NCBI GenBank assembly: GCA_938082545.1
Contig: CALKCL010000037.1
Location: 1 to 53,545 of the forward strand
DNA: 53,545 nt
Direction of reading: 5' to 3'
Origin: an uncultured Gammaproteobacteria bacterium
GTDB lineage: Bacteria > Pseudomonadota > Gammaproteobacteria > Ga0077536
Shown here: positions 8,436 to 17,977 of the stretch, one piece after another
Position numbering within the stretch: the stretch's first letter is position 1
Layout: each line of letters starts with the position of its first letter
Position numbers and translations under genes: made by a program
The notes under the pieces: model-generated
What the model was told of the DNA's origin: nothing
The model's database searches: none
The model's input: the letters and a program-made list of their open reading frames with translations, nothing else

Positions 8436-8651
8436 ATGGATAAGTTGTCAATAAAAGCATGTGACTCAGTGTCAAGTGAGATTGATATCGCCCGGTTAAT
8501 TGGCAGACATTACGGAGACGGTGGTATCTACCTTTCTCAAGATGGCCGTCAACAAGAAACGTTTTCTAGAGCCATTTCGGGTGGTTTTGTGAGTAGTGAA
8601 GGTTTTTTGACTCGAAAAGGAAGAGAGCTTCTAGCACAGTTTAATCTCTAA
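8436..8651 (+). CDS. Possible small gene, 71 aa, unknown function
   Basis: An open frame from ATG 8436 to TAA 8651. It sits in a 373-base gap and is flanked by a promoter-like sequence upstream and an 8-bp hairpin that begins at its stop codon, which makes a real transcription unit plausible. The protein has an EIDIARLIGRHYGDGG segment, then IYLSQDG and a C-terminal FVSSEGFLTRKGRELL helix. The pattern loosely recalls a small winged-helix domain, but I recognise no family. The ribosome site is weak: GGGG directly abuts the ATG, and a TTG at 8430 is an alternative start. It may be non-coding. Confidence 0.45.
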   Translation: MDKLSIKACDSVSSEIDIARLIGRHYGDGGIYLSQDGRQQETFSRAISGGFVSSEGFLTRKGRELLAQFNL

Positions 8652-8672
8652 AGTAGCGGTTCCAGCTACTTT
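8650..8672 (+). terminator. Hairpin between convergent genes, possible terminator
   Basis: AAAGTAGC and GCTACTTT form a perfect 8-bp stem with a 7-base loop. It overlaps the stop codon of the small frame at 8436-8651 and lies 23 bases beyond the stop of the convergent MFS gene. There is no T-run longer than three, so termination would be weak or Rho-assisted. Confidence 0.4.
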
Positions 8673-8695
8673 CAAGAAAATAGTTAATTATTTAC

Positions 8696-9988
8696 TCAAC
8701 ACGGACCCTTTGAATTGAGATGGAGATCGGGCCACAATTTCCATGCCCATCCCAACCCTATCAGACTTGCGCAGCTGACAATGCCGAATAATTGAGGCTC
8801 GTTAAAACCGAAACCATAGATAACAATTGCCACAAGAGCTGAAAGCACCATAAATAGAGCATTAAATATGTTCAGGCCAGCTAAAGTTCTAGCGCTTCGT
8901 AATGGGTTTAGATCTCTTTGAAGGCAAGCGTAGAGAGGAATAATATAGAGAGCCCCAAAAAATCCGATTGCGAATAAATCGAATAATAAGCGGTTAGCGA
9001 CGGGGGAATGCATGAAATTAGCCAGGGTAGTCGTGTTAAGTGCCAATGCAGGAGTACCTATTAAAAACACGTCAAAAGCAGCAAGTATTACACCACCGCC
9101 GCCTATGGTTACTAAGGACAATTTGATTTTGTTTTTAGAGATGAGCGTGCATGTGAATGCACCGGTACCGATACCAGTTGTGAACATGACGTTCAATAGT
9201 GTAATAAATTGATTATCAGAATTAAGCAGTGTCTTTGCGTAGGTGGGCAGTGCCGCTAGGTAACTCGAGCCGCAAAACCAGAAAGTCGAGATCATCATTG
9301 TGACAAGTAGTAGTCTATTATCAGAAGTGATTTCCCGAAGAGTTGAGGTAGTTGCCCGCATAGCATTCATTTCAAACTGTAAAGTAGGTTCACTGGCACT
9401 CGCATCAGGAATGAACTGTGCAGTCAGTCTTCCAAGGATTGCGATAGACACGCACACGACAACAATTAGAAGAGCCTCATTTTTGCCTTGACCCACTAAA
9501 AGCCCACCCGAAATAGTGCCTAGAAGGATGGCCATGTATGTAGTTGCTTGAAGAGCGGCATTCGCAGAAGTAAGTTCTTCTTTTTTGACGTGTTGAGGAA
9601 GAATTGCGTACTTTAATGGTCCGAAAAAAGTGGATTGGGTACCCATCAGGAAAAGAGCAAGCAGTAGTAAATAGTAATTACTCGCGAAAAACCCATAACC
9701 TGATATCACTACCACTCCTACCTCTGTGGACTTGATTTGTCTTATGAGTCTCGCTTTCTCAAATTTGTCAGCTATCTGTCCCGCTATGGCGGAAAAGATC
9801 AGAAATGGCGCTATGAATATGGCACCTGTGAGCGCGATGAGAGAGCGACTGGCACTGTCGTCAATTGTTCCACCTGTGGCGAAGAGCATAATAATTGCGA
9901 ATCGTAAGGTGTTGTCGTTGAACGCACCCAGGAACTGAGTGGCTAGGAGTGGCCCCAGCTGTTTGGACAAAATGAGCTGCGTCTTCAC
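8696..9988 (-). CDS. MFS transporter, lysophospholipid transporter LplT-like
   Basis: A 430-aa polytopic membrane protein of the major facilitator superfamily. The N-terminus carries the LplT-type signature LGPLLATQFLGAFNDNT (about 12-28), and later segments include GTQSTFFGPLKYAILP and IDKFEKARLI-type loops. LplT flips lysophospholipids across the inner membrane so that they can be re-acylated. In many bacteria this domain is fused to an acyltransferase and acyl-ACP synthetase. Here the carrier stands alone and no acyltransferase gene is adjacent, so the partner must be encoded elsewhere if the role holds. It lies 52 bases after ssb on the same strand. Confidence 0.78.
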   Translation of the reverse strand: MKTQLILSKQLGPLLATQFLGAFNDNTLRFAIIMLFATGGTIDDSASRSLIALTGAIFIAPFLIFSAIAGQIADKFEKARLIRQIKSTEVGVVVISGYGFFASNYYLLLLALFLMGTQSTFFGPLKYAILPQHVKKEELTSANAALQATTYMAILLGTISGGLLVGQGKNEALLIVVVCVSIAILGRLTAQFIPDASASEPTLQFEMNAMRATTSTLREITSDNRLLLVTMMISTFWFCGSSYLAALPTYAKTLLNSDNQFITLLNVMFTTGIGTGAFTCTLISKNKIKLSLVTIGGGGVILAAFDVFLIGTPALALNTTTLANFMHSPVANRLLFDLFAIGFFGALYIIPLYACLQRDLNPLRSARTLAGLNIFNALFMVLSALVAIVIYGFGFNEPQLFGIVSCASLIGLGWAWKLWPDLHLNSKGPC

Positions 9989-10040
9989 GGCTTAAATAGT
10001 CACGTTTGATACACAGCGGCAGTTTTGGCCTTTTATTTTT

Positions 10041-10502
10041 CTAGAATGGAATGTCGTCATCAAACGGCTGAGACACTGCTTTATTGACTGGCTGATCTCC
10101 CGTTCCGCTTGTAGATGGTTGTGGTGCGTTGCTTGTAGATGGTTGTGGTGCGTTGTTAGCCCCCCCTTTGCCCCCAAGCATTTGCATTTCATTCGCGACG
10201 ATTTCGGTAGTGTAACGATCGTTACCATCTTTATCTTGCCATTTTTGTGTCCTGATCCTGCCTTCGACATAGATCTGCGACCCTTTTGTTAGATATTGCG
10301 TGACTACTTCCGCGGTTCTTCCAAAAAACACGACACGGTGCCATTCAGTCCTTTCTTGGAGCTCCTGAGTCTCTTTATCGCGCCACGATTCAGCAGTAGC
10401 AAGACGAACCGTAGATACGGCGCCTCCGTTCTGGGTAGTCCTGCTCTCAGGATCTGCACCTAGATTGCCAATGAGTGTTACTTTGTTTACGCCTCTTGCC
10501 AT
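10041..10502 (-). CDS. ssb: Single-stranded DNA-binding protein
   Basis: A 153-aa SSB. The OB-fold begins [19 protein letters not shown] and includes [13 protein letters not shown] and [18 protein letters not shown], with the aromatic residues that stack on single-stranded DNA. A short low-complexity linker follows, then the acidic tip DDDIPF, which recruits repair and replication partners. The linker contains an exact 24-bp tandem duplication at the DNA level. The ATG is preceded by AGGAG. It is divergent from uvrA, the classical arrangement. I saw no canonical LexA box in the shared 179-base region. Confidence 0.97.
   Translation of the reverse strand: MARGVNKVTLIGNLGADPESRTTQNGGAVSTVRLATAESWRDKETQELQERTEWHRVVFFGRTAEVVTQYLTKGSQIYVEGRIRTQKWQDKDGNDRYTTEIVANEMQMLGGKGGANNAPQPSTSNAPQPSTSGTGDQPVNKAVSQPFDDDIPF
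10107..10154 (-). repeat. Exact 24-bp tandem repeat inside ssb
   Basis: Two perfect copies of a 24-base unit lie head to tail at 10107-10130 and 10131-10154. They encode NAPQPSTS twice in the SSB linker. The repeat is in frame and sits in the tolerant linker, so it should only change linker length. It probably arose by slippage. Confidence 0.95.
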
Positions 10503-10681
10503 TTTCCAAATCTCCTATAAATCTGTTCGCTACTTCATGATAGAATCTTTCTCGCAAATTTCCTATTGAGTTAAACAAACAAATTCGACAACTTCTGTAA
10601 GAACCCAATATAGTCGATGATTGATATTAAAATTATGCTTCCTATTTAAGCACTTATTTGCAGGAAGACACAACGGAGCCC

Positions 10682-13537
10682 ATGGATACAATTCTTTTGC
10701 GCGGCGCGCGTACCCACAATTTAAAAAATATCGACCTTGACTTACCTCGTGACAAGCTAATTGTCATTACTGGGTTGTCCGGATCAGGAAAATCTTCACT
10801 TGCCTTTGACACAATCTATGCTGAGGGACAGAGGAGATATGTCGAGTCTTTGTCTGCTTATGCGAGACAGTTTTTGTCGGTTATGGAAAAGCCCGATATT
10901 GACCATATTGAAGGACTGTCTCCGGCAATTTCAATTGAGCAAAAATCTACGTCTCACAACCCTCGGTCTACAGTAGGGACGATAACCGAAATCTATGACT
11001 ACCTGAGGCTACTTTTCTCTAGAGTAGGCCAACCTCTTTGTCCGGATCATCGCGAGAATTTGGCCGCTCAGTCTGTGTCACAGATGGTTGACAACGTGCT
11101 GAGTCAGGACACGAACCGTCGTTGGATGTTGGTGGCACCTATAATTCGAGATAAGAAGGGAGAACACCAACAGGTGTTCGATAATTTGGCTCGGTTGGGT
11201 TACGTGCGCGCGGTAGTGGATGGTGACGTTGTAGCCTTAGATGACCCCCCAGCTTTGGAGTTAAGGAAAAAGCATAACATAGACGTTGTTGTTGACAGGT
11301 TTCGTATTCGCGACGACTTGAAACAGCGACTTGCCGAGTCTTTTGAGTCTGCTCTAGAGCTAGGAGATGGTTTTGCTAGACTCTGTTCGATGGACGATGG
11401 ACCACCAATTGACATCCTCTTCTCATCGAGATTTGCCTGTCCGTTGTGCGGCTTTAGTATCGAAGAGCTCGAGCCTAGACTCTTTTCATTTAACAACCCT
11501 GTTGGAGCCTGTCTGACTTGTGATGGACTTGGTAACGCTCAGTACTTTGATGAAGAGCTCATTGTGCAGCAACCAGACGCAAGTCTCCCGGCTGGCGCAA
11601 TTCGAGGTTGGGATAGACGTAACACCTATTATGCGCAATTAATTGATTCATTGGCTCGTCACTACGGTTTTGATATTGATACTCCTTTTGAAGACCTCCC
11701 TGACAATGTTAAAAAAGTTGTTCTTCGAGGGAGCGGAGAAGAAGAGATCGGGTTTCGATACTCCAAGTCAAATGGAAAAATTGAAGTTCGAAACCATGTT
11801 TTTGAGGGCGTGGTTGCTAATATGGAACGACGATATAAAGACGCCGATTCGAATATCGTGCGGGAAGAGTTAGGGCGTTATATTGGTACTAAAGTCTGTG
11901 GCTCCTGCGATGGGACCAGATTGAATAGAGCAGCTCGGAATGTTTTTATCGGAGACTTTAACCTGTCGCAAATCACCTCAATGTCGGTTGAAGAAAGTCA
12001 GGTGTTTTTTGACGATTTACGTTTGGAAGGCCAGCGTGCAGAGATATCTGAGCGAATAATTAAAGAAGTTAATTTACGTTTACAGTTTTTAATTAATGTT
12101 GGACTTAATTACTTGACGCTTGATCGAAGCGCAAACACGCTTTCCGGAGGCGAAGCTCAAAGGATAAGACTTGCAAGCCAAATAGGTGCGGGCTTGGTCG
12201 GGGTTATGTATGTGTTAGATGAACCTTCTATTGGTCTTCACCAAAGAGATAATCAGCGACTACTGGATACATTAGTCGATCTTAGGGATCGGGGTAACAC
12301 TGTGATTGTTGTTGAGCACGATGAAGATGCTATTAAAATGGCTGATTATGTAGTTGACATGGGGCCTGGTGCAGGTATCCATGGTGGACACATAGTGGCG
12401 CAAGGGACGCCGCTTGAGGTCGCTAATTGCTTAGACTCAGTCACTGGACAATATCTTTCCGGACGACGCGCAATAGAAATACCAGAGCAGCGTACCCCCT
12501 ATGATGCGAGTCGTGTCCTAGAAATAATAGAAGCAAGTGGGAACAACTTAGATAATGTTACAACAGCGATTCCAGTCGGATTACTGACTTGCGTCACGGG
12601 TGTTTCTGGTTCCGGTAAATCGACACTGATAAACGATACTCTTTACTTGACGGCAGCTCGAGATATAAATGGTGCGTCAGCGATTCCTTCAGAGTGTGGG
12701 GAGATTTTAGGCTTAGGTTATTTTGATAAGGTCGTGGATATCGATCAAAGCCCTATTGGCAGGACACCTCGGTCTAATCCAGCAACCTACACAGGCTTAT
12801 TTACTCCGATAAGAGACCTATTCGCAGCGGTCCCAGAATCAAGAGCAAGGGGCTATAATCCAGGCCGATTTAGTTTTAACGTGAAAGGTGGTCGCTGTGA
12901 AGCCTGTCAGGGTGATGGGTTAATTAAAGTTGAAATGCACTTTCTGCCTGATGTGTACGTTCCATGTGATGAATGTAAAGCGAAACGATATAACAGAGAG
13001 ACTCTAACTATATTGTATAAAGGGCGGACGATCAGTGAAGTGTTAGATATGACCGTCGAGGAAGCTTGCAAATTTTTCGCATCTGTCCCTGTTCTTTCCA
13101 CGAAACTAAAAACACTTATGGAAGTAGGTCTTTCTTATATACGCATCGGTCAAAATGCGACAACTCTCTCCGGGGGAGAGGCTCAGAGAGTTAAACTGTC
13201 TCGAGAGCTTTCCAAGCGCGACACTGGTAAAACGCTTTATATCCTTGATGAGCCGACAACGGGACTTCATTTTCACGATATAGAGCAGTTATTAAAGGTA
13301 TTGCACAGTCTCCGCGACCGGGGAAATACAGTGGTAATTATAGAGCACAACTTGGACGTCATCAAAACCGCTGACTGGGTTATCGACCTAGGTCCGGAGG
13401 GTGGTAAGAATGGCGGACGGATTATTGGAGTAGGTACTCCCGAGGATCTTGCTAAGAATAGTGATTCGTATACTGGAGAATATCTCTCAGCCACTTTAAA
13501 ACGAAAAAAAATGATGTCTTCAGCGGACACAGAATAA
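10682..13537 (+). CDS. uvrA: Excinuclease ABC subunit A
   Basis: UvrA is the damage-recognition ATPase of nucleotide excision repair. The protein is 951 aa from the ATG at 10682, which aligns with the usual [16 protein letters not shown] start; a TTG at 10658 would add 8 residues. Walker A motifs are GLSGSGKSS (about 31-39) and GVSGSGKST (about 640). Two ABC signatures read [13 protein letters not shown] and [12 protein letters not shown], each followed by a LDEP Walker B. Zinc-binding pairs appear as CPLC/CLTC and as [12 protein letters not shown]. The SD-like GGAG lies close to the ATG. It is divergent from ssb and followed 20 bases on by the PfkB-type kinase gene. Confidence 0.98.
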   Translation: MDTILLRGARTHNLKNIDLDLPRDKLIVITGLSGSGKSSLAFDTIYAEGQRRYVESLSAYARQFLSVMEKPDIDHIEGLSPAISIEQKSTSHNPRSTVGTITEIYDYLRLLFSRVGQPLCPDHRENLAAQSVSQMVDNVLSQDTNRRWMLVAPIIRDKKGEHQQVFDNLARLGYVRAVVDGDVVALDDPPALELRKKHNIDVVVDRFRIRDDLKQRLAESFESALELGDGFARLCSMDDGPPIDILFSSRFACPLCGFSIEELEPRLFSFNNPVGACLTCDGLGNAQYFDEELIVQQPDASLPAGAIRGWDRRNTYYAQLIDSLARHYGFDIDTPFEDLPDNVKKVVLRGSGEEEIGFRYSKSNGKIEVRNHVFEGVVANMERRYKDADSNIVREELGRYIGTKVCGSCDGTRLNRAARNVFIGDFNLSQITSMSVEESQVFFDDLRLEGQRAEISERIIKEVNLRLQFLINVGLNYLTLDRSANTLSGGEAQRIRLASQIGAGLVGVMYVLDEPSIGLHQRDNQRLLDTLVDLRDRGNTVIVVEHDEDAIKMADYVVDMGPGAGIHGGHIVAQGTPLEVANCLDSVTGQYLSGRRAIEIPEQRTPYDASRVLEIIEASGNNLDNVTTAIPVGLLTCVTGVSGSGKSTLINDTLYLTAARDINGASAIPSECGEILGLGYFDKVVDIDQSPIGRTPRSNPATYTGLFTPIRDLFAAVPESRARGYNPGRFSFNVKGGRCEACQGDGLIKVEMHFLPDVYVPCDECKAKRYNRETLTILYKGRTISEVLDMTVEEACKFFASVPVLSTKLKTLMEVGLSYIRIGQNATTLSGGEAQRVKLSRELSKRDTGKTLYILDEPTTGLHFHDIEQLLKVLHSLRDRGNTVVIIEHNLDVIKTADWVIDLGPEGGKNGGRIIGVGTPEDLAKNSDSYTGEYLSATLKRKKMMSSADTE

Positions 13538-13557
13538 ATATATGGGAGAAAAATAAA

Positions 13558-14496
13558 ATGTCTATTTTGATTTGTGGATCTTTTGCGTATGACAACATAA
13601 TGGGTTTTGGAGAGAGATTTAAAGATCATATCCTTCCAGAGCAGCTGGATATCCTAAATGTATGTTTCTTAACGCCCACTTTGAGAAGGGAGTATGGCGG
13701 TGTCGCTGGGAATATTGCATATAATTTAAAAATGATAGGTGCAGACCCCATTCCCATGGGGACTGTGGGCGATGATTTCGCCCCTTATGCTGCTTGGATA
13801 GACAAACTCAGTATTTCTCGAAAAAGTGTTGTTGGCGTTCCAGGGACTATGACTGCTCAGGCTTTTATTACAACTGATCTTGATGGCAATCAGATTACAC
13901 TTTTTCATCCTGGAGCTATGGATGCTTCTGCTCAGAATAGTGTTAACGATGCACGAAAATCTCGGTTGGCAATTGTCTCTCCTGACGGGCGAGAAGGCAT
14001 GATTCTGCATGCTGAACAGTTGGTTTCAGCAGGTATCCCTTTTGTTTTTGACCCTGGGCAAGGTTTACCTATGTTTAGTGGTCCCGAGTTGGTTAAGTTT
14101 ATAAAGCAGGCACAGTGGATTACAGTGAATGCTTATGAGGCTGAGTTAATGCAAGAGAAGACAGGGATGGGGGTTGCTGATATCGCTGGACAAGTAGATG
14201 CTTTGATTGTTACGAGAGGTGGTGAAGGTTCAGATATTTATACTGCTGGTAAGCATGTGAAAATACCTATAGCTCCTGTTTCTGAAGCTTTAGATCCGAC
14301 AGGCTGTGGAGATGCTTATCGTGCCGGGATTTTGTTTGGGATTGAACAAGGTCTCTCTTGGGAGGTGTCTGGTCGTGTTGCTGCTTTATTAGGAGCAATC
14401 AAAATCGAGAGTCATGGGACGCAGAACCATAAGTTAACTCGTTCTGACTTTGAGGCACGATACCTTATTAGTTTCGGTCTACCCTTGGTCTGGTGA
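13558..14496 (+). CDS. PfkB-family carbohydrate or nucleoside kinase
   Basis: A 312-aa ribokinase/PfkB-fold kinase. The N-terminus has the sugar-binding GSFAYDNI and a YGGVAGNIAYNLKMIGADP segment (47-64). The C-terminal signature is DPTGCGDAYRAG (246-257), with the catalytic base Asp252 in an anion hole that reads GCGD where many members have GAGD. The closest named groups are adenosine-kinase-like PfkB proteins, but the substrate cannot be read from motifs. A GGGAGAAA ribosome site precedes the ATG. It lies between uvrA and lgt on the same strand and may be transcribed with them, without an obvious functional link. Confidence 0.85.
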   Translation: MSILICGSFAYDNIMGFGERFKDHILPEQLDILNVCFLTPTLRREYGGVAGNIAYNLKMIGADPIPMGTVGDDFAPYAAWIDKLSISRKSVVGVPGTMTAQAFITTDLDGNQITLFHPGAMDASAQNSVNDARKSRLAIVSPDGREGMILHAEQLVSAGIPFVFDPGQGLPMFSGPELVKFIKQAQWITVNAYEAELMQEKTGMGVADIAGQVDALIVTRGGEGSDIYTAGKHVKIPIAPVSEALDPTGCGDAYRAGILFGIEQGLSWEVSGRVAALLGAIKIESHGTQNHKLTRSDFEARYLISFGLPLVW

Positions 14497-14518
14497 TAAT
14501 ACAGAGGCTCATTTCCTT

Positions 14519-15301
14519 GTGATTCTTTTCCCCGATATTGATCCTGTTGCACTGCGTATTGGTCCGTTGAGTATTTATTGGTATGGATTGTCTTACTTAG
14601 TTGGGATTGCCATAGCTTGGAAATATTTATCGGCCAAAGGCAAGCGATTAGGTTCAGTATGGGATGGGGAAAAGGTGTCGGACGTTATTTTCTACGCTGC
14701 CTTAGGTGGCATAGTAGGTGGGCGTCTTGGTTATATCCTATTTTACAATGCTGCAAGTTATCTCGATGCTCCTCTGAGTATTTTTTCTATTTGGGAAGGC
14801 GGCATGTCCTTTCATGGGGGAGTCTTGGGAGTTACTGTAGCTCTCTTTTGGCTATCTCGAAAATGGGGAAAGACTTTTTTGTCGCTGACTGACTTCATTG
14901 TTCCGGCACTTCCTATATGCCTAGGGTTAGGTAGAATTGCTAATTTTGTCAATCAAGAGCTATGGGGTGCTCAGACTTCCCTTCCATGGGGCGTTGTCTT
15001 CACAAACCCTGCCGCTGGTTTTATAGCGAGGCACCCCACCCAGTTATATGAAGCGCTGTTGGAAGGGCTGGTGCTATTCTATCTACTGCATCTCCTTGGT
15101 AGACAGGCGAAACCCTTAGGAGTGCTTTCAGGGTGGTTTCTTTGCCTTTATGGTACTTTTCGTTGTGGTGTAGAGTTTTTCAGAGAGCCTGATACTCATA
15201 TAGGGTACCTTGCGGCAGACTGGTTCACTATGGGCCAAGCTTTGAGCGTTCCGATGATATTGGTCGGGCTAATATTAGTCCTGCGTAATAGAGCTTTATA
15301 G
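14519..15301 (+). CDS. lgt: Prolipoprotein diacylglyceryl transferase
   Basis: Lgt transfers diacylglycerol from phosphatidylglycerol to the lipobox cysteine of lipoproteins at the inner membrane. I place the start at GTG 14519 (product 260 aa), because the protein then begins at the family-typical FPDIDPVALRIGPLSIYWYG. The open frame extends upstream into the kinase gene, but that part has no counterpart in the family. Seen motifs are GGIVGGRLGYILFYN, GGMSFHGGVLG, and the signature GLGRIANFVNQELWG. Several membrane segments are evident. Its clients in this window include MlaA and the TPR lipoprotein. Confidence 0.96.
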   Translation: MILFPDIDPVALRIGPLSIYWYGLSYLVGIAIAWKYLSAKGKRLGSVWDGEKVSDVIFYAALGGIVGGRLGYILFYNAASYLDAPLSIFSIWEGGMSFHGGVLGVTVALFWLSRKWGKTFLSLTDFIVPALPICLGLGRIANFVNQELWGAQTSLPWGVVFTNPAAGFIARHPTQLYEALLEGLVLFYLLHLLGRQAKPLGVLSGWFLCLYGTFRCGVEFFREPDTHIGYLAADWFTMGQALSVPMILVGLILVLRNRAL

Positions 15302-15345
15302 GCAATAAAATTTCCATGCGTAATACATTGGCTGAAGGCGTTAGC

Positions 15346-15374
15346 TTGATAATTAGTCATCGACGAGATATAAA
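15346..15374 (+). promoter_or_regulatory. Sigma-70 promoter of thyA-folA
   Basis: TTGATA at 15346-15351 and TATAAA at 15369-15374 are separated by exactly 17 bases. Transcription would begin near 15381, about 16 bases before the thyA ATG at 15397. This suggests thyA-folA has its own promoter after lgt. Confidence 0.6.
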
Positions 15375-15396
15375 GCAATGATGTTGAGTAAAGAAT

Positions 15397-16191
15397 ATGA
15401 ATAGCTATTTACAGTTGCTTCGTCATGTCCGTGATCATGGCGTTAGAAAGCAAGATCGCACTGGTACTGGAACACTAAGTGTCTTTGGGTACCAGATGCG
15501 GTTTAAGCTATCCGAAGGCTTTCCCTTATTAACGACTAAAAAAGTGCATTTGAAGTCTATTATTCATGAATTAATTTGGTTTCTCCGAGGGGACTCTAAT
15601 ATCGCTTATCTGAAAGAAAATGGGGTAAGTATCTGGGACGAATGGGCTGATGATGCGGGAGAGCTAGGTCCAGTATATGGGGTTCAATGGAGGTCTTGGG
15701 AAAATCCGAACGGCGAAACGATAGATCAGGTAAGAGACGTTTTAAAAGAGATAGCGGAAAACCCAGATTCGCGACGCCTAATCATCAGCGCCTGGAATGT
15801 GAGTGATGTCGGCGATATGGCGCTTGCACCTTGCCATGCTTTATTTCAATTTTATGTTGCCGAAGGTAAGTTATCTTGCCAGTTGTACCAGCGCAGTGGT
15901 GATGTCTTCTTGGGCATCCCTTTTAATATCGCGTCTTATGCTTTGTTAACAATGATGATTGCGCAAGTATGTGAACTGGAGGTTGGGGATTTTGTGCATA
16001 CGATTGGAGATGCACATTTATATCTTAACCACTTGGAACAGACTGAATTACAGCTATCTAGAGAGTGTCGGACCCTTCCTGAGATGAAAATAAATTCGTC
16101 TGTGTCGAGTCTTTTTGACTTTAAGTACGAGGATTTTCAATTGGTGAACTACCACCCACACGCTCATATTAGCGCTCCTGTTGCAATTTAA
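15397..16191 (+). CDS. thyA: Thymidylate synthase
   Basis: ThyA methylates dUMP to dTMP using methylene-tetrahydrofolate, giving dihydrofolate. The length of 264 aa equals that of the Escherichia coli enzyme. Seen motifs: [17 protein letters not shown] near the N-terminus, the catalytic cysteine in [12 protein letters not shown], the dUMP-binding [21 protein letters not shown], and a C-terminal end PVAI that closes over the active site. It lies 18 bases before folA, whose product recycles the dihydrofolate, so the two genes form a functional pair under the promoter at 15346-15374. Confidence 0.99.
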   Translation: MNSYLQLLRHVRDHGVRKQDRTGTGTLSVFGYQMRFKLSEGFPLLTTKKVHLKSIIHELIWFLRGDSNIAYLKENGVSIWDEWADDAGELGPVYGVQWRSWENPNGETIDQVRDVLKEIAENPDSRRLIISAWNVSDVGDMALAPCHALFQFYVAEGKLSCQLYQRSGDVFLGIPFNIASYALLTMMIAQVCELEVGDFVHTIGDAHLYLNHLEQTELQLSRECRTLPEMKINSSVSSLFDFKYEDFQLVNYHPHAHISAPVAI

Positions 16192-16209
16192 CCTGAGCCT
16201 AACTAAATA

Positions 16210-16710
16210 GTGTCAGTATTAAAATTAAGTATGATCGCTGCGGTTGATATGGCGCGTGTGATTGGCGTAAGAGGTGAACTGCCCTGGCACCTGCCTAACG
16301 ACCTTAAGAGGTTTAAACGGCTTACGATGGGTAAGCCAATCATTATGGGTCGTAAAACCTTCGAGTCCATAGGGAGGCCTTTGCCAGGGCGTAAAAATAT
16401 CGTTTTGACTAAAAATATTGATTTTTCTGTAGATGGGGTTGAGTGCTATTCCTCTCTAGTCTCGGCCTTACGTGCGTTAGAAAACGAAGAAGAAGTTTTT
16501 GTTATAGGAGGCGGGATGATTTACAAAGAAGCCTTGTCTCGGGTGTCAACAATTTATCTTACCGAAGTCATGACGCTTTTGGATGGTGATGCGTACTTTC
16601 CCAATTTTGATTTGTCTGAATGGAAAGAGGTGTCTTCAGAATTGTGTGATAGTGATGCAGATCACCTTTATTCATATCGTTTCCGCCATCTGGAAAAACC
16701 GCCTAGCTGA
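16210..16710 (+). CDS. folA: Dihydrofolate reductase
   Basis: A 166-aa DHFR with a GTG start. The N-terminus reads MIAAVDMARVIGVRGELPWHLPNDL, carrying the Trp of the M20 loop and the Asp that protonates the substrate. The NADPH site appears in IIMGRKTFESIGRPLPGRKNIVLT, and VFVIGGGMIYKEAL is the second nucleotide motif. It regenerates tetrahydrofolate after the ThyA reaction. The gene ends 4 bases before the convergent apaH stop. In enterobacteria folA sits next to apaH in a similar neighbourhood. Confidence 0.98.
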   Translation: MSVLKLSMIAAVDMARVIGVRGELPWHLPNDLKRFKRLTMGKPIIMGRKTFESIGRPLPGRKNIVLTKNIDFSVDGVECYSSLVSALRALENEEEVFVIGGGMIYKEALSRVSTIYLTEVMTLLDGDAYFPNFDLSEWKEVSSELCDSDADHLYSYRFRHLEKPPS

Positions 16711-16714
16711 CTGG

Positions 16715-17542
16715 TCATTGCGCCGCTTTTACCGAGAATATTTCGCTGTCTTCAAGTCGCATTGCCGTTAATTTTCTGCCCCATACCGCTCCTGTATCTA
16801 GCGGATATACCAAGTGTTTTTCCCATTCTACTCTAGGTAGGTTTAACGATGCCCAGTGTCCAAATAGGATACGGGTGTTGGCCGTTTTCCTAGCTGGCAT
16901 TAAGTACCAAGGGACCAGTTCTGCAGAGACGACCATTGGAGTTCTTTTCTCCGAGAAATTCATAGCTCCTTGTTTGGTAAAATACCTACACCGAGTCAAG
17001 CAATTTGCTATGAACCTTAGCCGGTCATTACCAGCTAGCTTATCGTTCCAAGTAGTAGGCTCGTTACCATACATTGACAGAAGAAACTCGCTACTTGTGC
17101 CTTCGTTAGCCAACACGGATTCTAGCTCCTTAGCTAAATCAAGAGTTTTTTCTAGCGACCATTCTGGAGGGACGCCAGCATGAACCATTGCAAAATTAAG
17201 TTTTGCATCCCAGTGGAAAAATGATTGATTTTTGAGCCAGTCAACAATTTTCATGCAGTTTGGAGAAGCTAAAATATCGTGAAAAGTATCTTTTGAGTTT
17301 TTTATTGGCGATCCTGAAGCGACTAACGCAAGTAGGTGTAACTCGTGATTTCCGAGGACAATTTTTGCAGCGCTCCCTAGCCTCATAACTTGGTCTATAA
17401 CGGCTAATGAAGATGGCCCCCTGTTTATGAGATCTCCAGCGAACCATAGTATATCGGTCCGTTTGTTGAAATCGATCAATTTCAGGAGCCTTGATAGCTC
17501 ATTATGGCAACCTTGAACATCGCCTACTGCATAGGTGGACAC
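16715..17542 (-). CDS. apaH: Bis(5'-nucleosyl)-tetraphosphatase, symmetrical
   Basis: ApaH splits Ap4A into two ADP and also removes Np4 caps from RNA. The metallophosphatase motifs are in order: GDVQGCHNEL (residues 7-16), GDLINRGP (about 36-43), GNHELH near residue 64, and a downstream histidine in FAMVHAGVPPEW. The later FGHWASL motif fits too. At 275 aa the length is normal. It lies 18 bases after apaG on the same strand, and the pair follows ubiK. In Escherichia coli apaG-apaH sits directly after rsmA, which here is 7 kb away. Confidence 0.97.
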   Translation of the reverse strand: MSTYAVGDVQGCHNELSRLLKLIDFNKRTDILWFAGDLINRGPSSLAVIDQVMRLGSAAKIVLGNHELHLLALVASGSPIKNSKDTFHDILASPNCMKIVDWLKNQSFFHWDAKLNFAMVHAGVPPEWSLEKTLDLAKELESVLANEGTSSEFLLSMYGNEPTTWNDKLAGNDRLRFIANCLTRCRYFTKQGAMNFSEKRTPMVVSAELVPWYLMPARKTANTRILFGHWASLNLPRVEWEKHLVYPLDTGAVWGRKLTAMRLEDSEIFSVKAAQ

Positions 17543-17560
17543 CTTTATCTACCTGTTGTT

Positions 17561-17956
17561 CTAATGAAGGGCATTTGGAATCGCCAAGCGGAAACTAGGT
17601 ACCGAAGCCTTAAACCTCGTTCCGTCAGATGCTAGCATTCCATAAGAGCCGTTCATTGTGCCAAAAACTGTTGAGATTTGAGAGGCGCTGCTATAGGTGA
17701 AGATTTCTCCAGGCTCCAAAAGAGGTTCTTCGCCTACAACTCCTCTACCACGGACTTCCTGAGTAGCTCCTTCGCCATCAATAATTATCCAGTGTCTATC
17801 TTCTAGACGAGCGGCTATCTCTCCCGTATTCGTTAGGGTAATCGTGTATGCGAACACGTATCGGCTCGCCTCTGGATCAGATTGGGCTTCAAGGTAGTGA
17901 CTTACTCCATTGACCGAGATCTGGTAGATGATTTTTCCTTTAGGTTCCTGAAGCAA
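17561..17956 (-). CDS. apaG: Co2+/Mg2+ efflux protein ApaG
   Basis: A 131-aa protein with the immunoglobulin-like ApaG fold. Recognisable parts are YVFAYTITLTNTGEIAARLEDRHWIIIDGEG, the GRGVVGEEPLLEPGE loop with the pyrophosphate-binding-like glycine motif, and the C-terminal GSYGM stretch. The start is a TTG at 17956. An ATG lies just upstream but in another frame, so TTG seems right. ApaG's biochemical role is unsettled; it has been linked to cobalt resistance. It lies 21 bases after ubiK and 18 before apaH. Confidence 0.95.
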   Translation of the reverse strand: MLQEPKGKIIYQISVNGVSHYLEAQSDPEASRYVFAYTITLTNTGEIAARLEDRHWIIIDGEGATQEVRGRGVVGEEPLLEPGEIFTYSSASQISTVFGTMNGSYGMLASDGTRFKASVPSFRLAIPNALH

Positions 17957-17977
17957 GCGGCTTATTCCCTTTTCTCA

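Noticed and set aside
10503-10681. SOS (LexA) box expected between ssb and uvrA
   Set aside because: I checked for CTGT-N8-ACAG on both strands. The nearest hits (CTGT in the ssb leader and CTGTAAG near 10595) lack the second half. No canonical box is supported.
14450-14518. Longer lgt starting inside the kinase gene
   Set aside because: The extra 23 residues have no counterpart in Lgt proteins, which begin at the PDIDPVAL motif; GTG 14519 fits better.
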